64,000 nt of DNA from Anaerobiospirillum sp. NML120449. Its GTDB lineage: Bacteria; Pseudomonadota; Gammaproteobacteria; Enterobacterales; Succinivibrionaceae. Position 1 is the stretch's first letter. The number at the start of each line of letters is the position of its first letter. A program made the translations under genes and the position numbers. The stretch covers positions 58,187-122,186 of the forward strand of contig NZ_JALKIL010000012.1 in NCBI RefSeq assembly GCF_023051105.1, written 5' to 3'. Shown piece after piece: positions 1 through 11,062 of this stretch. The notes under the pieces were generated by a model. The model worked only from the letters and a program-made list of their open reading frames with translations, did no database searches and was not told where the DNA came from.

Positions 1-1525
1 GTGGCATACGGGTATGGCTGTCACCACCGGTACCTACAGTGTCAGGCAGACACATGCGGTTTAACCAGGAGTGAATAACACCGTCACCTGGCTTTAAGGA
101 AACACCGCCACGGTCAATGATGAACTTAGGCAGAGTCTTGTGATTCTTGACGTCTACAGGACGTGGATAGGCACAGGTATGACAGAAGGACTGCATTACC
201 AGTGGTGCAGTGAACTTGAGGCAGGCAAGATCCTTGAGCTCATCACGGGTCATAGGACCAGTGGTGTCCTGAGAACCAACAGTGGTGACCTTGACCTCAA
301 CATACTGGCCAGGACGTACACCATCAAGACCGCAGGCACGGCCGACCATCTTCTGGGCACGGGTAAAGCCCTTTGTGTTGCCGGCATCAGCATCGGACTG
401 TACAGGGGCAAAGACATCAGGCATGTCACAGCCCAGGAACTCACAGGCACGGCGGGTCAGAGCACGGCCAATGATAAGAGGGATACGGCCACCGGCACGA
501 ACCTCATCTACCAGGCTTGGACGCAGGGAGAATGAGGCAACAACCTCATCGCTGTCATTTAAGGTGATCTGGCCCTGAGCATAGTTGACCTTGATGGTGT
601 CACCCATATTCATACGGGTTACATCCACCTCAATTGGCAGAGCACCGGAGTCCTCAAGGGTATTGTAGAAAATAGGAGCAAACTTGCCGCCCAGCACCAG
701 GCCGCCTGCCTTCTTGTTTGGTACACCCTCAATGTCATCACCAAAGTGATAGAGCACGGAATTGGTGGCTGACTTACGGGAAGAGCCGGTACCTACTACG
801 TCACCGACAAATACTACTGGCAGACCACGGGACTTGAGAGAATTGATGAGCTTGACCGGACCGGTTACGCCCTCTTCATCAGCCTCAAGGCCGTCACGGG
901 AGTTCTTGAACATGGCCAGAGCGTGCAGCGGGATGTCAGGACGGGACCAGGCATCAGAGGCCGGGGAAAGGTCGTCGGTTGTGATCTCACCAGTTACCTT
1001 GAAAACGGTATATGACTGGGACTCAGGAAGAGAGTCACGGGAGGTAAACCAGGTTGCCTTTGACCAGCGGGTGATGAGCTCACGGGCCTGCTCATTGCCC
1101 TCCTTGCACAGCTTTGCCACCTCATCAAAGGCGTCATAAATCATCAGAGTGTGCTCAAGGGCATCAACGGCATCGGCAGCCAGCTCGCCATCAGAGAGCA
1201 GAGCAATCAGCGGGGCTACGTTATAGCCGCCCTTCATCTGACCCAGGAGCTCTACAGCCTGCTCCGGGCTGACCAGTGGAGACTCGACAGCGCCGGTAGC
1301 AACATCAGCAAGGAACTTTGCCTTAACCTCGGCTGCCTCATCCACACCAGGTGGAACACGGGAGGCCAGCAGGTTGAACAGCACAGTTTCACTGCCTGAT
1401 GGAGGATCCTGCAGCAGGTCAACCAGTTCAGTTACCTCAGCTGCATTTAAAGGTAGCGGCTCAATATGCTGACGGGCACGCTCGTTTGCTTTCAGGAAAT
1501 AGTCAGTTAAATAATCTTGAGCCAT
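1..1525 (-). CDS. acnB: Aconitate hydratase B (N-terminal part, runs off left edge)
   Basis: Bifunctional aconitase B / 2-methylisocitrate dehydratase of the TCA cycle, a cytoplasmic [4Fe-4S] enzyme. About 508 of the roughly 865 residues usual for the family are visible. The product begins MAQDYLTDYFLKANERARQH, with the AcnB-specific HEAT-like helical domain first (about 1-160). The swivel domain with GTGSSRKSATNS follows, and then the start of the catalytic domains with HTCAYPRPVDVKNHKT and GDSHTRMPH. This domain order (HEAT, swivel, catalytic) separates AcnB from AcnA. The ATG at 1525 is preceded by an AGAGGT ribosome binding site. It is the last gene of the minus-strand run, 342 bp downstream of ampD, so it may have its own promoter. 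The C-terminus and cluster cysteines lie outside the window. Confidence 0.95.
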   Translation of the reverse strand, partial: MAQDYLTDYFLKANERARQHIEPLPLNAAEVTELVDLLQDPPSGSETVLFNLLASRVPPGVDEAAEVKAKFLADVATGAVESPLVSPEQAVELLGQMKGGYNVAPLIALLSDGELAADAVDALEHTLMIYDAFDEVAKLCKEGNEQARELITRWSKATWFTSRDSLPESQSYTVFKVTGEITTDDLSPASDAWSRPDIPLHALAMFKNSRDGLEADEEGVTGPVKLINSLKSRGLPVVFVGDVVGTGSSRKSATNSVLYHFGDDIEGVPNKKAGGLVLGGKFAPIFYNTLEDSGALPIEVDVTRMNMGDTIKVNYAQGQITLNDSDEVVASFSLRPSLVDEVRAGGRIPLIIGRALTRRACEFLGCDMPDVFAPVQSDADAGNTKGFTRAQKMVGRACGLDGVRPGQYVEVKVTTVGSQDTTGPMTRDELKDLACLKFTAPLVMQSFCHTCAYPRPVDVKNHKTLPKFIIDRGGVSLKPGDGVIHSWLNRMCLPDTVGTGGDSHTRMP

Positions 1526-1867
1526 AGCTACCTCTTTGGAAAAATCCTAATTATCTGCATGTGCATGTGGGCAAGGACTGTCCGGAAAACCCCTGTCCGG
1601 AGCCATGCGGGAATCCTAACCAGACAAGTGTATAAAACTTTTCCTGGACAGGACACTGTGCACTGTTTTTGCGCATCAACCCTCTCGACCCGCAAAAAAT
1701 TACCTCACTTTTGCACACTATATGTGCATCACCCTGTCCCCGCAGCTGCCGCTGCAGCTCAGCCCCTGACTGCATGGCATGCAGCGTCGCCGGCCGGGGC
1801 GCGGCGCAGCCAGGCTGCGCTGCACTGACGCAGCCGCTGCCGTGGCGGCTTCTGCCAGTGCACGGCG
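1526..1867. other. Spacer between ampD and acnB
   Basis: No convincing gene. It holds the acnB ribosome binding site and GC-rich inverted repeats around 1785-1850 just beyond the ampD stop. No strong promoter hexamer pair was found. Confidence 0.4.
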
Positions 1868-2422
1868 TCAGTTCCTGGCTTCTGTCAGGCGCAGGCCAAT
1901 GCGGGTGTAGTCAAAAACAGGGCCCGGATCGGTCTTGCGGCCCGGGGCAATCTCACTGTGGGATGCCACTCTGTCACCAATATCAGGATAGGTCGCACGC
2001 AGCAGTGTGACTACCTTATCAAGGACCTGATACTGCTCATCTGTATATGGAATGTCATCAGTACCCTCAAGCTCAATACCAATGCCATAGTCATTGCACT
2101 CAGGCTGGTCACGGTAGGAGCTGCGGCCGGCATGCCATGCACGATCAAGGAAGGAGACATACTGGGTAATAACACCCTGCCTGTTGATAAACAGATGGGT
2201 GGACAGCTCAAGCTGGTATATACCCTCGAAGTAAGGATCATCCTCAGCCTTTAAAGATGAGGTAAAAAGCTGATCGACATATGGTCCGCCAAACTTGCGT
2301 GGAGGCAGAGAAATACCATGCATCACAATCAGCGAAATCTCACCAGCCGGGCGTCGGTTGAAATTCCTGGTAGGAACCTGACGTACTCCCCTGCCCTCAA
2401 GCCATCCGGCAATAATCCTCAT
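1868..2422 (-). CDS. ampD: 1,6-anhydro-N-acetylmuramyl-L-alanine amidase AmpD
   Basis: Cytoplasmic zinc amidase of peptidoglycan recycling. It cuts the stem peptide from 1,6-anhydroMurNAc peptides and thereby lowers the signal that induces AmpC-type beta-lactamases. At 184 residues it has the normal AmpD length. The Zn ligands are visible at H35 (IVMHGISLPP), H155 (ASHSEIAPGRKTDPGP) and D165, each one residue later than in Citrobacter AmpD, with the catalytic K163 and the Glu of GIELEG also present. There is no signal peptide, so it is AmpD rather than AmiD. AAGGGGGTAAGT stands before the ATG. It lies 551 bp downstream of lpxC on the same strand. Confidence 0.95.
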   Translation of the reverse strand: MRIIAGWLEGRGVRQVPTRNFNRRPAGEISLIVMHGISLPPRKFGGPYVDQLFTSSLKAEDDPYFEGIYQLELSTHLFINRQGVITQYVSFLDRAWHAGRSSYRDQPECNDYGIGIELEGTDDIPYTDEQYQVLDKVVTLLRATYPDIGDRVASHSEIAPGRKTDPGPVFDYTRIGLRLTEARN

Positions 2423-2773
2423 ACTTACCCCCTTTTACACAGGTCTGCTGCCACTCCCTGAGCTGCCAGCCGCCATCGGCCAGCATGTCAGCCTGTCATC
2501 TGTAGCACCACCGCTCCACAGCATACCGGCCATGCGGCTGCAGCAGCGCACAGGCGCTGTGAGCTTCAGGAATATTGATGACAGTAATGAGCTCATTCTA
2601 ATACATGGCTGATGCCAATGGCTGCAGCTGCCAAGCCAGAGCATAGAATAAGGGCAAAACAGATGAGGAGGGGTTGAGACAACATTGCTGACTGCAGGCG
2701 CGCTAATACCTTTAGTAAAGCTTTTTGATGAAGATGGTACTGGGCTGGACAGGTGAGCTTTTGAGATGACGGG

Positions 2774-2817
2774 GAAGTCCGGGCAGATACCGGGTGAAGT
2801 CCGGGCAGATGCCGGGT
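2774..2817. repeat. 22-bp tandem duplication
   Basis: Two adjacent copies of GAAGTCCGGGCAGAT(A/G)CCGGGT differ at one base. They are non-coding. Confidence 0.75.
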
Positions 2818-2891
2818 TAATGTGACGGGCCCGGGTATGATGCAGCTGAGGTGCGGGCCCGGATGGTGAGATATGCCCTGCGTGCAAAGCG

Positions 2892-2928
2892 CAGCGGCCA
2901 CAGCTCCGCTTGGAGGCTGTGGCCGCTG
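2892..2928 (-). terminator. Stem-loop downstream of lpxC
   Basis: CAGCGGCCACAGC (2892-2904) is perfectly complementary to GCTGTGGCCGCTG (2916-2928) with an 11-nt loop. It begins about 45 nt past the lpxC stop. No U-tract follows on the minus strand, so it may act as an RNA 3'-end stabiliser or a weak or Rho-assisted terminator. Confidence 0.5.
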
Positions 2929-2973
2929 GATAGTGTGCCTGTGAGCTGTGGGCCCACGGGGCAAGGAATCCGG

Positions 2974-3927
2974 TTAGTTGAGGATCAGACGGTGGCCGCC
3001 CAGACCTGCAGTGACGTCCTCGGACTCGAGGAATTCGATGGCGTTGTTTTCAACAACACGACGATCAATCTCGATGAGCTCATAGTTGGCGGCGTCAGCC
3101 AGAACAGCGCGCAGCAGCATGTTGTTGAGCTTGTGACCGGTCTTGTAGGCACGGAAGTTACCTAAAATGCTGTGACCATACATGTAGAGGTCGCCTACAG
3201 CATCAAGCATCTTGTGCTTTACAAACTCATTTGGGTAACGCAGACCGTCAGGGTTGATTACACGATAATCATCAAGTACTACGGCATTCTCAAGGGAACC
3301 GCCCAGAGCCAGATTGTGGCTGTGCATGAACTCAACGTCCTTCATGAAGCAGAAGGTACGGGCACGGGACAGTTCGCGAACGAAGCTCTCACCTGAGAAG
3401 TCGAGGAAGAAATGCTGAAGATCCCTGTCCATGGCCGGATGATTGAAATCAATGGTCAGGTCCATGGTGAAACCGTCGCCCGGAGTGATCTCGGCCCACT
3501 TCTCACCATCTTCTACGCGTACGGCACGCTTGAGGTGAATGAACTTCTTAGGGGCCTGGAGTTCCTGGACACCAGTAGTCTCGAACAGGTAAATGAAAGG
3601 CTGTGATGAACCGTCCATTACCGGCAGCTCAGGGGCATTTACGTCCACATAAAGGTTATCGATACCCAGAGCACACAGGGCAGCTGTCAGGTGCTCAACA
3701 GTGGAAATACGTACACCATCGAGGTTGACCAGAGCAGTACATAACTGAGTGTCACGTACGGCATCAGGCTCGCACTTGATGGAAACGGCCGGATTCAGAT
3801 CGGTACGGGTGTATATGATGCCAGTATTGGCTGGTGCAGGGCGAAAAGATACTTCTACCTTTGAGCCTGAATGCAGGCCAATTCCAGTGGCAGAAACAGC
3901 TTCTCGTATCGTTCTCTGGAAAATCAT
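2974..3927 (-). CDS. lpxC: UDP-3-O-acyl-N-acetylglucosamine deacetylase LpxC
   Basis: Zinc hydrolase for the committed step of lipid A synthesis, removing the N-acetyl group from UDP-3-O-acyl-GlcNAc. At 317 residues, its key positions fall on the E. coli numbers: E78-H79 in [10 protein letters not shown]238 and D242 in [11 protein letters not shown], and H265 in TGHK. The ribosome binding site GCAGGAGGAAACTTCA is strong. It ends the dcw series after ftsZ as in enterobacteria, but here about 2 kb of spacer with a clear ftsZ terminator separates the two, so lpxC must have its own promoter. The product marks the organism as Gram-negative with lipid A. Confidence 0.98.
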   Translation of the reverse strand: MIFQRTIREAVSATGIGLHSGSKVEVSFRPAPANTGIIYTRTDLNPAVSIKCEPDAVRDTQLCTALVNLDGVRISTVEHLTAALCALGIDNLYVDVNAPELPVMDGSSQPFIYLFETTGVQELQAPKKFIHLKRAVRVEDGEKWAEITPGDGFTMDLTIDFNHPAMDRDLQHFFLDFSGESFVRELSRARTFCFMKDVEFMHSHNLALGGSLENAVVLDDYRVINPDGLRYPNEFVKHKMLDAVGDLYMYGHSILGNFRAYKTGHKLNNMLLRAVLADAANYELIEIDRRVVENNAIEFLESEDVTAGLGGHRLILN

Positions 3928-5946
3928 TGAAGTTTCCTCCTGCTACATCACAAAACGCCACAATTTTAGTACAAAGTGATGGCGAAAATAATACTTTCTG
4001 TCCTGAAAATCTTGCATATTTATGCAGACAGAAAAGCATAAACAGTATGTTATTGCATGGATTCCCTGATTCAGCGGTCTGGAAGAACCATGCCATGCTG
4101 CCATGCCTCTCATGCTACGCCCTCAAAATTAGGGTTAATGCAGCAAAATCGTGACAGAGGTCAAAATACTCCATCCGGTAACAACGCGCTTTTTCCTGCT
4201 GTTATCCCAGTGTGTATGCGCTGCCGGTGCCCTTTAGACGGAGTGAAGAGACAAAAGTTTTATCCCTGAATCATAAAAAATATCGGCCATTGTCTGAGCA
4301 TGAAATAAATCCATGCTTATCCATAGTAACGTCTATTTAGCTCAATACTTTAATAATTCACTTTATTAATTTTATGTATCTAGCAAAAAGCCTGCAAACC
4401 AGCTATCCACCGGCTCTGCCGCCATGCAGTAATACCTGCATATGGCCCATATTTGGACAAACTATATAATACTTAAACAGGCATTACAAATTTCACCTCC
4501 CGACTTCACGCCCGCAAACATAAGTGATCTGTCATATTTTCATCACCCAGTCCCCGACCCGGCCATAACGCCAGCTACCAGCCCCAAAGCCAATTTCCTG
4601 CAGATAAGCAGCCATGTCAGCCTGTTAATGAGGCTGCATTTGCAGCCGGACACAGGCACTGTGCGGCCTTACTGATACTGTCTGAGCCTTACTGACAAAC
4701 ATCTGGCTGTGCGGCGAAGACTTAACTCTCCGCAACTACCGATGCTCCGCTGCTCCGCTGAGTCTGTCTGTGCAGGATGAGGGCGGCTTGCGGCACCTGA
4801 GTAAGCCACCGCCACAGCTGAAGTCGCATAAGCCCCACGTTCCCTCATCCGCAGCCGCAGGAGTAGCGTCATTAAGAACCAGGCTTTAAACAGGTTCTCC
4901 AGCCCAGCCAATACTCCATTACAGTCCCGCTACGGACAGCCCTTCTGACAACTTATGGCCTGGTGCTCATTACTTATAGCTGATTCCCTGCTACTCCCCT
5001 GCCTGCTCCCTATACCGCCTTTCACATGCAAACTGGAGCTATTCACATGTGAACCGGTTCCGTTACCCATGTACTGCACATTGCTGGTGGTGACCAATGA
5101 GCGCAGCAGCACTACCGCAAGGGGCAACACCTGCCATGTTCACGGCTTTTGCTGTGGGCAAGGTACAAGGTGCCGCAGCAACATGCTCGCAAGCACCAGC
5201 CGTAATGATGAGGTGTGCCCTGGTGAACACTGTCTGAACTCCCGGTCATGAGGCGCTGTCGGTGTGCTGTCTGCAGGGCGGCAAGGAGCAAAATATGGCG
5301 CTGTTGAGATACTGTTTTGCAGGCAGCTTTCCAGGATGATTTGGGGATGAGAATCAGATGTCATACAACGCGCTTTATAACGCATGATGGTCCATTTCAG
5401 TCCAAGGCACAGGCCTATACATATAGTAAATTATATAGATATACTTCAATTATATTTGATTGATATAAGGAAACGTCACGGAGCAGCTGGTGCAGCAATG
5501 GCTTGCCCGGCATTGGACAACCCTGCAGTGGCCTGTTGGACAGTTGCGTTGTGCTGTGCTGTTCTGTGGACATGGGCTTCTGCAGGAGCAGTGACCTGAC
5601 TCCGAAGCCATTAGATTAGGGATGGATGGGGTTATTGGGACTGGATGTGGGCGACGTGGTGGCCGTCTGAAGAAGTGCGCTTTTGAGCCGGAGAGGGGAA
5701 GGATGGCAGGCTGTCCTGCTGGGCCGCTGGATGGCTTTTGTGTGGGGTTTTGGAGTGGGAGATTTGGGTGGATTGTCGGGTGTTTAGACCCGGGAGCGTG
5801 GTCGCTGGTTTTTTTTGGGATTAGGTTGGGGGTGTTCGGAGGTGTTCGTGGGGCTGGAGGCAAATAAAAAGCCCACAACCGAGGTCATGGGCTTTGGATA
5901 CACCACCGGGCCGATGGTGCTAGTACACTAAGTTATTGGGTAATCT
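3928..5946. other. 2-kb spacer between ftsZ and lpxC
   Basis: No open frame here resembles a protein. Base composition changes along it: about 4260-4450 is AT-rich, 4700-5250 is mixed, and 5480-5860 is G-rich on the plus strand. The ftsZ terminator lies at its right end. The lpxC promoter should be in the AT-rich part, but I cannot fix it. Confidence 0.4.
5866..5895 (-). terminator. Intrinsic terminator of ftsZ
   Basis: On the minus strand AAAGCCCA, a 12-nt loop and TGGGCTTT are followed by TTATTTG. It starts about 50 nt past the ftsZ stop and separates ftsZ from lpxC. Confidence 0.85.
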
Positions 5947-7317
5947 TTAGACCTTCTTGCGGAAGATAGAAGGGATTTCGTTTGACTCATTCCAGTCATC
6001 GCTGCTGGCGCTGCTTGAGCTGTTGCCGTTGAAGTTTACTTCCTGGCTGGCGATGGAGGAAAAGCCATTAGGTGCAAGACCGTTACCTACGGTATTGACC
6101 TGCTGAATGCGGTGCTCACCACCAGCTACGGCAGCTGGACGGTTCTGAGCGGCTGCACCGGCAGCGGCAGCTGCTGGAGCAGCTGGGCGTACTGGTGGAA
6201 CGTAGTTCTGCTGCTGTACGTTTCTGAAGAAGCCGTTGTCATTACCTGATGGTTGACGACGGTTCAGGCTGGTACGGCCAGAGGAATTGAACTGACGCTC
6301 GGAGTTGGAAACCTCGGCTGAAGAGATACCGGTGATGAGAATGGTGATTTCGATCTGATCTTCCTGAATCTGGTCATCAAATACGATACCCAGCTTGCAG
6401 TCAGCTTCCTCATCAGCGTAGCTCTGGATTTCCTTCATAATCTGTTCCCACTTGTGCAGAGGGAAGTTTGGATTTACGCGGGCATAGGCAAGCAGACCGG
6501 TAGCACTTCTGATCTCAACCTCTTCAATGAGAGGAGAGTGAATAGCACGCTGAATGGCATCTTCACAGAAGTTGGCACCCTGACCTGCGCCGGTACCGAT
6601 CATGGCATGGCCACGGCCCTGCATGATGGTCTCAACGTCGGAGAAGTCGAGGTTGATGAAGCCCTTGATGGTAATGATGTCGGTAATACCGCGAACTGCG
6701 TTGAGCAGCACATCATTGGCCTCGTTGAAGGCAGAAATAATGGAGATGTTGGCACCAAGGTTGGACAGCAGCTTGTCGTTGTCCATAACGATTAAGGAAT
6801 CAACGTGCTTGGACAGCTCGGTAATACCGGCCTCAGCGTTAACGGTGTGGCGCTTGCCCTCAAAGTAGAAAGGCTTGGTCACAACAGCAACGGTCAGAGC
6901 GCCGCTCTCACGGGCAATCTCGGCAATGATTGGAGCAGCACCGGTACCGGTACCACCACCCATGCCTGCAGTAATGAAGATGAGGTCAGAGCCGGCCAGC
7001 AGCTTCTTGATGTCATCACGGCTTTCCTCAGCAGCCTTGCGGCCCTTGTTAGGATCACAGCCGGAGCCAAGACCATTGGTGAGCTTAACGCCAATCTGAA
7101 CCTTCAGAGGAGCAGTAGATGCGTTTAAGGCCTGAGCATCGGTGTTTACGGCAATGAACTCAACGCCGCCGATGCTCTGGTTGATCATGTGCTGGAGGGC
7201 GTTACCGCCGCCACCACCGATACCAAGAACGCGAACAACACTATTTTTTGCCTGGTGAATTCCGGATTCACTTGCAACAGAAGTCGGATCTACTGAATCC
7301 ACAACAAAACCGCCCAT
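5947..7317 (-). CDS. ftsZ: Cell division protein FtsZ
   Basis: Tubulin-like GTPase that forms the Z ring. At 456 residues it is longer than E. coli FtsZ (383). Visible are GIGGGGGNALQHMI near residue 32, the tubulin signature GMGGGTGTGAAP near 118, and the T7-loop region GFINLDFSDVETIM with its catalytic Asp. The extra length is a C-terminal linker of about 115 residues rich in Asn, Gln, Ala and Ser. It ends in a conserved-type tail, NEIPSIFRKKV, the peptide that would bind FtsA/ZipA. GGGGGT precedes the ATG. A perfect TATAAT lies at 7368-7373 and a terminator follows, so the gene is probably monocistronic, unlike the usual ftsA-ftsZ pairing. Confidence 0.98.
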   Translation of the reverse strand: MGGFVVDSVDPTSVASESGIHQAKNSVVRVLGIGGGGGNALQHMINQSIGGVEFIAVNTDAQALNASTAPLKVQIGVKLTNGLGSGCDPNKGRKAAEESRDDIKKLLAGSDLIFITAGMGGGTGTGAAPIIAEIARESGALTVAVVTKPFYFEGKRHTVNAEAGITELSKHVDSLIVMDNDKLLSNLGANISIISAFNEANDVLLNAVRGITDIITIKGFINLDFSDVETIMQGRGHAMIGTGAGQGANFCEDAIQRAIHSPLIEEVEIRSATGLLAYARVNPNFPLHKWEQIMKEIQSYADEEADCKLGIVFDDQIQEDQIEITILITGISSAEVSNSERQFNSSGRTSLNRRQPSGNDNGFFRNVQQQNYVPPVRPAAPAAAAAGAAAQNRPAAVAGGEHRIQQVNTVGNGLAPNGFSSIASQEVNFNGNSSSSASSDDWNESNEIPSIFRKKV

Positions 7318-9051
7318 AAAACCCCCAAATAGGTACTGTGCATCTAATTTAACTTAGTGTGTCAATTATTATAACCTCAAAAGCCCGAAAAAAGCACATC
7401 TAAATGAAAGTGCATGACCGGCGCCATGCCCTTATGCATCCCGTTCCCGGCCTGATTTACATCAGCTTCCGGACCAGGTGGCAACCTGGTGGCCACCAGC
7501 CTGCTGCTCAATGCTGCAGACTGATTGAGCCTGCTGCGCCTGCAGCTCAGTGCCTGAGCCCGTGCAGCTTTTGCAGGTTGGAGTGCATCATTCATTGATG
7601 TTGCCCGGCAGAACGCCTGTCTCCGGCGCTGCCCGGGGCATCTGACATGCCAGCCCGGCTCGGGCACGACTTGCCGTCTGCGGGCATACCAGGCTGTATG
7701 ACATGCTGTGTCTTCCAGTTGTATTGCGTACTGCCTGGTACTGACAGAACCTTATGATGCCAAAAGGCGGTGAGCATCTCAGGTCATGTCCGGGTCAATT
7801 TTCAAGGTCAGCTTATTACTGCATTTTCAGCATGACTCTGTACTGCAAGCAGAGCCGCTGTTTACCTCATGCAGTTTTCCCTGATGCCGCTGGAGATCAG
7901 ACATTTTCAGGCGACGGTACCCACTTTGGGGTAGTACGTCGGCTGACGGCCTTGCTGTGACCGGATGTTGCCAGGTCACGTCCTGCCATGCTGATACAGC
8001 GGTACGGGCAAGCAAGCCGGAGCGTATCCGGCCTCGACAGGCTGATTTGCAGTAAAAGGCTGTTAAGCCACCGTCCTTGAAGACGGGCCTGTCGGTAAAA
8101 AAGGAAAGAATTCTTTGCGGGGCATGATTAACCGGGCTGATTCCAGCTCAGTAATACCCTTGCTTATGTGAAAAAAATGATGGCCGTGGCCGCTCGGCAG
8201 CCACGACTTATCCACTTACAACATTTGCAGTGTTTCACATATATCTTGCGAGGTTCTATCTCGAGGATAAAATCATCGCGCCTGAATGAACCGTCCTTGA
8301 GTCAGATCATTAAAAGGAACTTAATAACCTTAATCAGGCGGATTCATGTACTCAGGCTAAATTGTCAATGCATGCAAGCATGCAGGACAAAATCTGCAGT
8401 TTACCTTAATTACGTGACAAATTTCACCTGCCGTCAGCTTTTTACCGCCAATTTGCAGGTCAGCGCACAACTTTGCCTGAAGTCCTGTTCCCGGCATCGC
8501 CGGGACAATATGCTCAAAAGCACGCCGCTATGCGCCCTGGATGAAAATGCCCTGTAATTAAATCAAACTATATCAATATTACCCGGCAAGGCCCGGTATT
8601 TCCCATTGCACTATCAAGGTGCGCAACCTCATTATCTGTAAATCAGATTTAGCCCCTGCTTTACCCAGGATAAACAAAGCATGTACCCGGATAAAGGTCT
8701 GTACCGACAAAGGTCATTGGGGATGTGTAAGGAGGTAAGGGAATGGCAGGCCCGTGCTGCTGGCAAGATGCCAGGCGGACCTGTGTGATGCAATAAGCCT
8801 CAGGGCCTGCAGCCGGTGCTTTCACGGACAACGCCCCTCCTGCTGCATGGCGGTAAGGACGTCGTCCCACAAAGCAGTTTAATGTTTGTCTGTCTGTTTG
8901 CTTCAGTATATTGCTGGCTGTCCCCATTTGGCTGGGGCAGCTGGCCTGCGGTTGCAGCTGCGCTGGGCAGATCTGGCGCAGGCCATGCCAGGGGCGATCC
9001 AGCCGGCTTTGCCGGGCTGTAACTGGTCCCCGGGCTTTATCGGCTCTCTAT
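7318..9051. other. 1.7-kb spacer between ftsA and ftsZ
   Basis: No gene I can support. The plus-strand frame at 8168-8557 has no family resemblance. The section 8160-8640 is richer in A+T and could hold regulatory sequence. In most gammaproteobacteria these two genes nearly touch. Confidence 0.4.
7368..7373 (-). promoter_or_regulatory. Candidate ftsZ promoter (-10)
   Basis: TATAAT on the minus strand, about 50 bp upstream of the ftsZ ATG. The -35 region (TGCTTT at 17 bp) is weak. A TTGACA at 7360-7365 has no -10 at proper spacing. Confidence 0.4.
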
Positions 9052-10377
9052 TTAGAACTCTTTTGAGAGCCAGTCGCGGGTCCAGCTGATGGCGCGGCCG
9101 ACAACGCTGGTGCTGTTGCGGTTGGCGTTGAGATTGCGCACACGGTTGGACTGCTCGAGATTGATGGCATTGCCAAAACGCAGCAGGCCTACGGCAGTGG
9201 CAGAGGAGGCCAGCTCCAGGGCTTCATAATCACCCTTTACACCACGTGGTACGGCAGTTTTGACCTTGACATGGCCAATGCTGTCGGCGGCACCGAGCTT
9301 GTTGGTGGCCAGAATAGTAATACCGCTGGTGCAGGCAGCACCGCCGGTAATGACATAGCCTGCGCCAATGCTCAGAGGCTTGCCTGAGTTCTGACGGTAG
9401 CGCTCAATGCGGTCAGAAATGGTACGGAAGATATCGATAAGGCACAGTCCTACCAGGGTGGACAGATCATGACGTGGAATCATGGCTGTCTGATTGCCAT
9501 TAGGGAAGGAGAGTACCTCGTTTTGTACTTCTGGAGGCAGCAGGGCCGGATGGGCTACGCCATAGTTGAGCTTGAGGTATTCAGCTGTTGGCAGGGAGAC
9601 ACCAAAGTGAGTGGCGATATCGCGGGTTACAGAATTGCCGCCCACATCAAGACCAAATGTCAGCACCAGGCGTGACTGATCATAAACGGCCACGTTGATG
9701 GCACCGGCACCAAAATCGATGAGACAGACACCAATATCCTTTTCTTCCTGAGAGAGCACGGCGTCAGCTGCAGCTACGCCATTGTAGATAACATGCTCAA
9801 TCTGGAACTGGCTGGAAAGCTTTTCAAAGGCGGCACGCAGATTATTTTCCTGATCTTCGTTACAGGCAATCAGATGTACGTCTACGCCCAGGCGCATGGC
9901 GCTTAAATCAATAGGATTGGAGATATTGCCGGTACCGTCAATGTCATAGCTCTGAGGAATGACATGCAGCAGGTGGCTGTACTCGGAGAACTTGGCAGAG
10001 CGGGCATGCGCAATGGCATTTTCCTTGTCCTGAGCAGTTACACGGTGAGACGGTACAGTGGCATTGCCCTTTTCATTCTTGGACTGAATATGACGTCCGG
10101 CAATACCTACAAAGCAGCGTGAAAACTGGCCGCCGGTATTCTTTTCATAATTATGAATAAGAATGGAAAGCTTTTCTGTGAGCTTTTCAAGATCAGAGAC
10201 AGTACCGTTGACAATACCTGCTGAAGGCACTTCATCAAAGTAGGAAACAGACACAATGTTTTCACTGTCCACAAGGCCCTCAATAAGGCGGATCTTGGAG
10301 GTACCAATATCTACTGCGACCAAAGGCTCCGGGGCTTTTGCCTGGTCTGCGGCTGCCTTATGACCTCTATTAAACAT
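9052..10377 (-). CDS. ftsA: Cell division protein FtsA
   Basis: Actin-like ATPase that tethers FtsZ filaments to the inner membrane and activates septal synthesis. It has 441 residues (E. coli 420). The phosphate-1 motif is in VAVDIGTSKIRLIEG (about 20-34), the phosphate-2 motif in CLIDFGAGAINVAVYD, and the adenosine motif in VITGGAA. The final RAISWTRDWLSKEF is the amphipathic membrane-targeting helix that ends FtsA proteins. A short Ala/Lys-rich N-terminal segment precedes the core. AGGAGATATTGA precedes the ATG. It lies 685 bp downstream of ftsQ and 1.7 kb upstream of ftsZ. Confidence 0.97.
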   Translation of the reverse strand: MFNRGHKAAADQAKAPEPLVAVDIGTSKIRLIEGLVDSENIVSVSYFDEVPSAGIVNGTVSDLEKLTEKLSILIHNYEKNTGGQFSRCFVGIAGRHIQSKNEKGNATVPSHRVTAQDKENAIAHARSAKFSEYSHLLHVIPQSYDIDGTGNISNPIDLSAMRLGVDVHLIACNEDQENNLRAAFEKLSSQFQIEHVIYNGVAAADAVLSQEEKDIGVCLIDFGAGAINVAVYDQSRLVLTFGLDVGGNSVTRDIATHFGVSLPTAEYLKLNYGVAHPALLPPEVQNEVLSFPNGNQTAMIPRHDLSTLVGLCLIDIFRTISDRIERYRQNSGKPLSIGAGYVITGGAACTSGITILATNKLGAADSIGHVKVKTAVPRGVKGDYEALELASSATAVGLLRFGNAINLEQSNRVRNLNANRNSTSVVGRAISWTRDWLSKEF

Positions 10378-11062
10378 TCAATATCTCCTGTCCTCTGATA
10401 GACCTCATGAACCGGCCCGCTCCCCAAAAATCACAGACAGGGGGAGCTGCAGCCAGGCCACTGTTTGTGCACCTGCCCGGGCCCGCGCCACAAAGAGGTG
10501 CGGGCTCAGGCAGGGTGCCATTGCGCCAGTCGGTGACCGGGGGCGGACCTGTCTGCTTTGCATTGCATTGCCGTACAGCGCCGCTCCGGGCCTGACTGGT
10601 GTCAGCCTGTCAAAATCTTTTCCCGGGCCGTCCGGCAGCTGCTGCCTGATGCGGCATGCTGGCTGTGCTGTGCAGCTTGCTGCATTGCGGCAGCTGCTGT
10701 GCAGCTTACTGCTGCAGACGGGCCCATAATACTAAAAACCTTTTTCACGGCAGCATCAGCTGCCTGCACATACGGAGAGTGCCACAAAAGCGCTTTTTCA
10801 GCTCTCCGCCGCTCCTGAACTTGCGCGAAGGAGCCACATAGTTCTCTGCCTTCGCTCAGGATGGTAAACAGTAAATTTTAGCCAAATTTGCATGTTAATG
10901 GCTAGTGGCGCACCGCAAAGGCGTGCTCAGGCACAGTGCCTTACTGTGCCGTGACACTGGCGCGCCGCCCCGCCCCCATCAACGCTTGCGCTGCACTGTG
11001 CAGGCAGAGCAGCGCCGGCTGACAGCGCTGAGTTGAGCTGAGCTGAGCGGGGCGGACTTATG
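10378..11062. other. Spacer between ftsQ and ftsA
   Basis: GC-rich with several C/G-rich inverted repeats and no gene. An AT-rich patch around 10865-10910 contains TAAAAT on the minus strand and is the likeliest place for an ftsA promoter, though no good -35 was seen. Confidence 0.35.

Larger units (their letters stand above)
2423..2973. other. Spacer between lpxC and ampD
   Basis: No credible gene. It contains a 22-bp tandem duplication (2774-2817) and a perfect 13-bp stem-loop (2892-2928) just downstream of lpxC. Confidence 0.4.

Noticed and set aside
7360..7365. TTGACA upstream of ftsZ as a -35 box
   Set aside because: No -10-like hexamer lies 15-19 bp downstream; the nearby TATAAT is upstream of it.
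8168..8557. 129-codon plus-strand frame between ftsA and ftsZ
   Set aside because: No recognisable family, no good ribosome binding site, Cys- and Arg-rich random-looking product.
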